Positions 22,206 through 22,603 of a DNA stretch of 22,603 bases are shown here, piece by piece. The notes under the pieces were generated by a model. It was given only the letters and a program-made list of their open reading frames with translations, did no database searches and had not been told where the DNA came from. Position numbers and translations under genes: made by a program. Source of the DNA: Firmicutes bacterium CAG:822 (GTDB taxonomy: Bacteria; Bacillota_I; Bacilli_A; RF39; UBA660); the NCBI GenBank assembly GCA_000432855.1, contig HF990844.1:1-22603 (forward strand), read 5' to 3'. Position 1 is the stretch's first letter. Every line of letters begins with the position of its first letter.

Positions 22206-22214
22206 ATAATACCA
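22206..22214 (-). promoter_or_regulatory. Putative extended -10 promoter of the tail-anchored gene
   Basis: The minus strand reads TGGTATTAT (TATTAT at 22211-22206) about 20 nt before the start codon. There is no clear -35. Confidence 0.4.
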
Positions 22215-22243
22215 TATTTTGTCGCATTTTAAAAGGTCAGCTA

Positions 22244-22272
22244 TTGCTTTTTAAAAGATTTTTATTTATAAT
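22244..22272 (+). promoter_or_regulatory. Promoter of the ferredoxin gene
   Basis: The -10 is a perfect TATAAT (22267-22272), with a 17-nt spacer from a weak -35 TTGCTT (22244-22249), 18 nt before the start codon. Confidence 0.55.
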
Positions 22273-22290
22273 TTTTATGGAGGGATAAAA

Positions 22291-22479
22291 ATGGCAAAAG
22301 TAACAGTAGACAAAGATAAATGCATCGGCTGTGGTGCATGTACGGCTACTTGCCCAGAAGTCTTTGAATTTGATGATGATGGACTAGCAAAAGTAGTTAA
22401 AGATGAAATCAATGATGATGTAAAAATGGCAGCTGAAGGTTGTCCAACCGAAGCTATTGAAGTCAAAGAAGAAAACTAA
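22291..22479 (+). CDS. fer: Small ferredoxin, single [4Fe-4S] cluster type
   Basis: This is a 62-residue soluble electron carrier. CIGCGAC (11-17) supplies three cluster cysteines and Cys51 in EGCPTEAIEV the fourth, so one [4Fe-4S] cluster is expected. Cys21, in TCPEVFEFDDDG, is an extra cysteine; it occupies the place of the fourth cysteine of a two-cluster ferredoxin motif, but the second cluster's other ligands are missing. The acidic middle is typical of ferredoxins that dock on redox enzymes. GGAGGG lies 6 nt before the ATG, and it has its own promoter. It appears to be a single-gene transcript, which fits an anaerobic metabolism. Confidence 0.95.
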   Translation: MAKVTVDKDKCIGCGACTATCPEVFEFDDDGLAKVVKDEINDDVKMAAEGCPTEAIEVKEEN

Positions 22480-22492
22480 TTAGTTTTCTTTT
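22469..22492 (+). terminator. Probable terminator after the ferredoxin gene
   Basis: A perfect 10-bp stem (AAGAAAACTA at 22469-22478, TAGTTTTCTT at 22481-22490) has a 2-base centre and ends in a short T-run. It contains the ferredoxin stop codon. The stem is AT-rich, so termination may be incomplete. Confidence 0.5.
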
Positions 22493-22517
22493 CATATACT
22501 ATTAAATAGGAGGAACT

Positions 22518-22565
22518 ATGGAACTATCAATAATTAATTTTAACATTCAAAATAAAGTTATATAG
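22518..22565 (+). CDS. Short open frame at the window edge, possibly the start of a disrupted gene
   Basis: ATG at 22518 follows a perfect AGGAGG by 4 nt, better than most starts in this window. It encodes only 15 residues (MELSIINFNIQNKVI) before TAG at 22563-22565. The -1 frame is open from 22556 to the window end and would continue as IEQNAKINFDISLP. It could be a real gene start with a frameshift, a tiny peptide, or a chance match. No function can be given. Confidence 0.35.
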   Translation: MELSIINFNIQNKVI

Positions 22566-22603
22566 AACAAAATGCCAAAATAAATTTTGACATTAGCTTA
22601 CCT

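Overview
The window is AT-rich, gene-dense DNA from a low-GC Gram-positive bacterium, most likely an anaerobic member of the Bacilli/Erysipelotrichia-Mollicutes neighbourhood. The evidence is the compact rimP-nusA-rnpM-infB operon, the strong Shine-Dalgarno sequences, the T-box control of arginine genes, and a GerA-type spore-germination operon, which points to an endospore former. TGA is used as an ordinary stop codon, so this is not a genetic-code variant of the Mycoplasma type. Many promoters are of the extended -10 type (TGnTATAAT). The lineage is inferred from gene content only.

Layout. Positions 112-3877 (minus strand) hold the translation/transcription operon rimP-nusA-rnpM-infB. Its RimP is truncated to the N-terminal domain, there is no ylxQ and no rbfA, and a terminator follows infB directly. 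Positions 4048-6652 (plus strand) hold three membrane or membrane-anchored hydrolases: a CPBP-type intramembrane protease, an anchored metallophosphoesterase and an unrecognised HExxH protein that looks like a gluzincin metallopeptidase. Positions 6729-9605 (minus) hold argG-argH behind a complete T-box leader whose specifier reads as AGA (Arg). Positions 9588-10319 (minus) encode a protein made of about seven copies of an exact-length 29-residue helical repeat.

Positions 10426-15187 (minus) form an accessory-looking block. It contains an ASCH-domain protein coupled by a 4-nt overlap to an ADP-ribosylglycohydrolase fused to an alpha/beta-hydrolase-like domain. It also contains a small GNAT protein, a transglutaminase-like protein with a Cys-His-Asp triad, and a 481-residue protein I do not recognise. 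Positions 15372-17506 (minus) hold a Fic-domain protein with the catalytic His replaced by Gln, followed by a TrmA/RlmCD-family rRNA uracil methyltransferase. A long inverted repeat overlaps the Fic promoter.

Positions 17678-21401 (plus) hold a three-gene germinant-receptor operon in the order A-C-B, with overlapping ATGA junctions and a sigma-G-like promoter. Convergent to it is a tail-anchored protein of unknown function. A small ferredoxin gene follows on the plus strand. The right edge holds a short open frame with a strong ribosome-binding site that may be the start of a frameshifted or truncated gene.

The most interesting material is the ADP-ribosylglycohydrolase/hydrolase fusion with its ASCH partner, the His-less Fic protein with its palindromic promoter element, the 29-residue repeat protein, and the HExxH protein. 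I saw no insertion sequence, CRISPR array, tRNA or rRNA. No stretch longer than 300 bases lacks a gene; the longest gap is the T-box leader.
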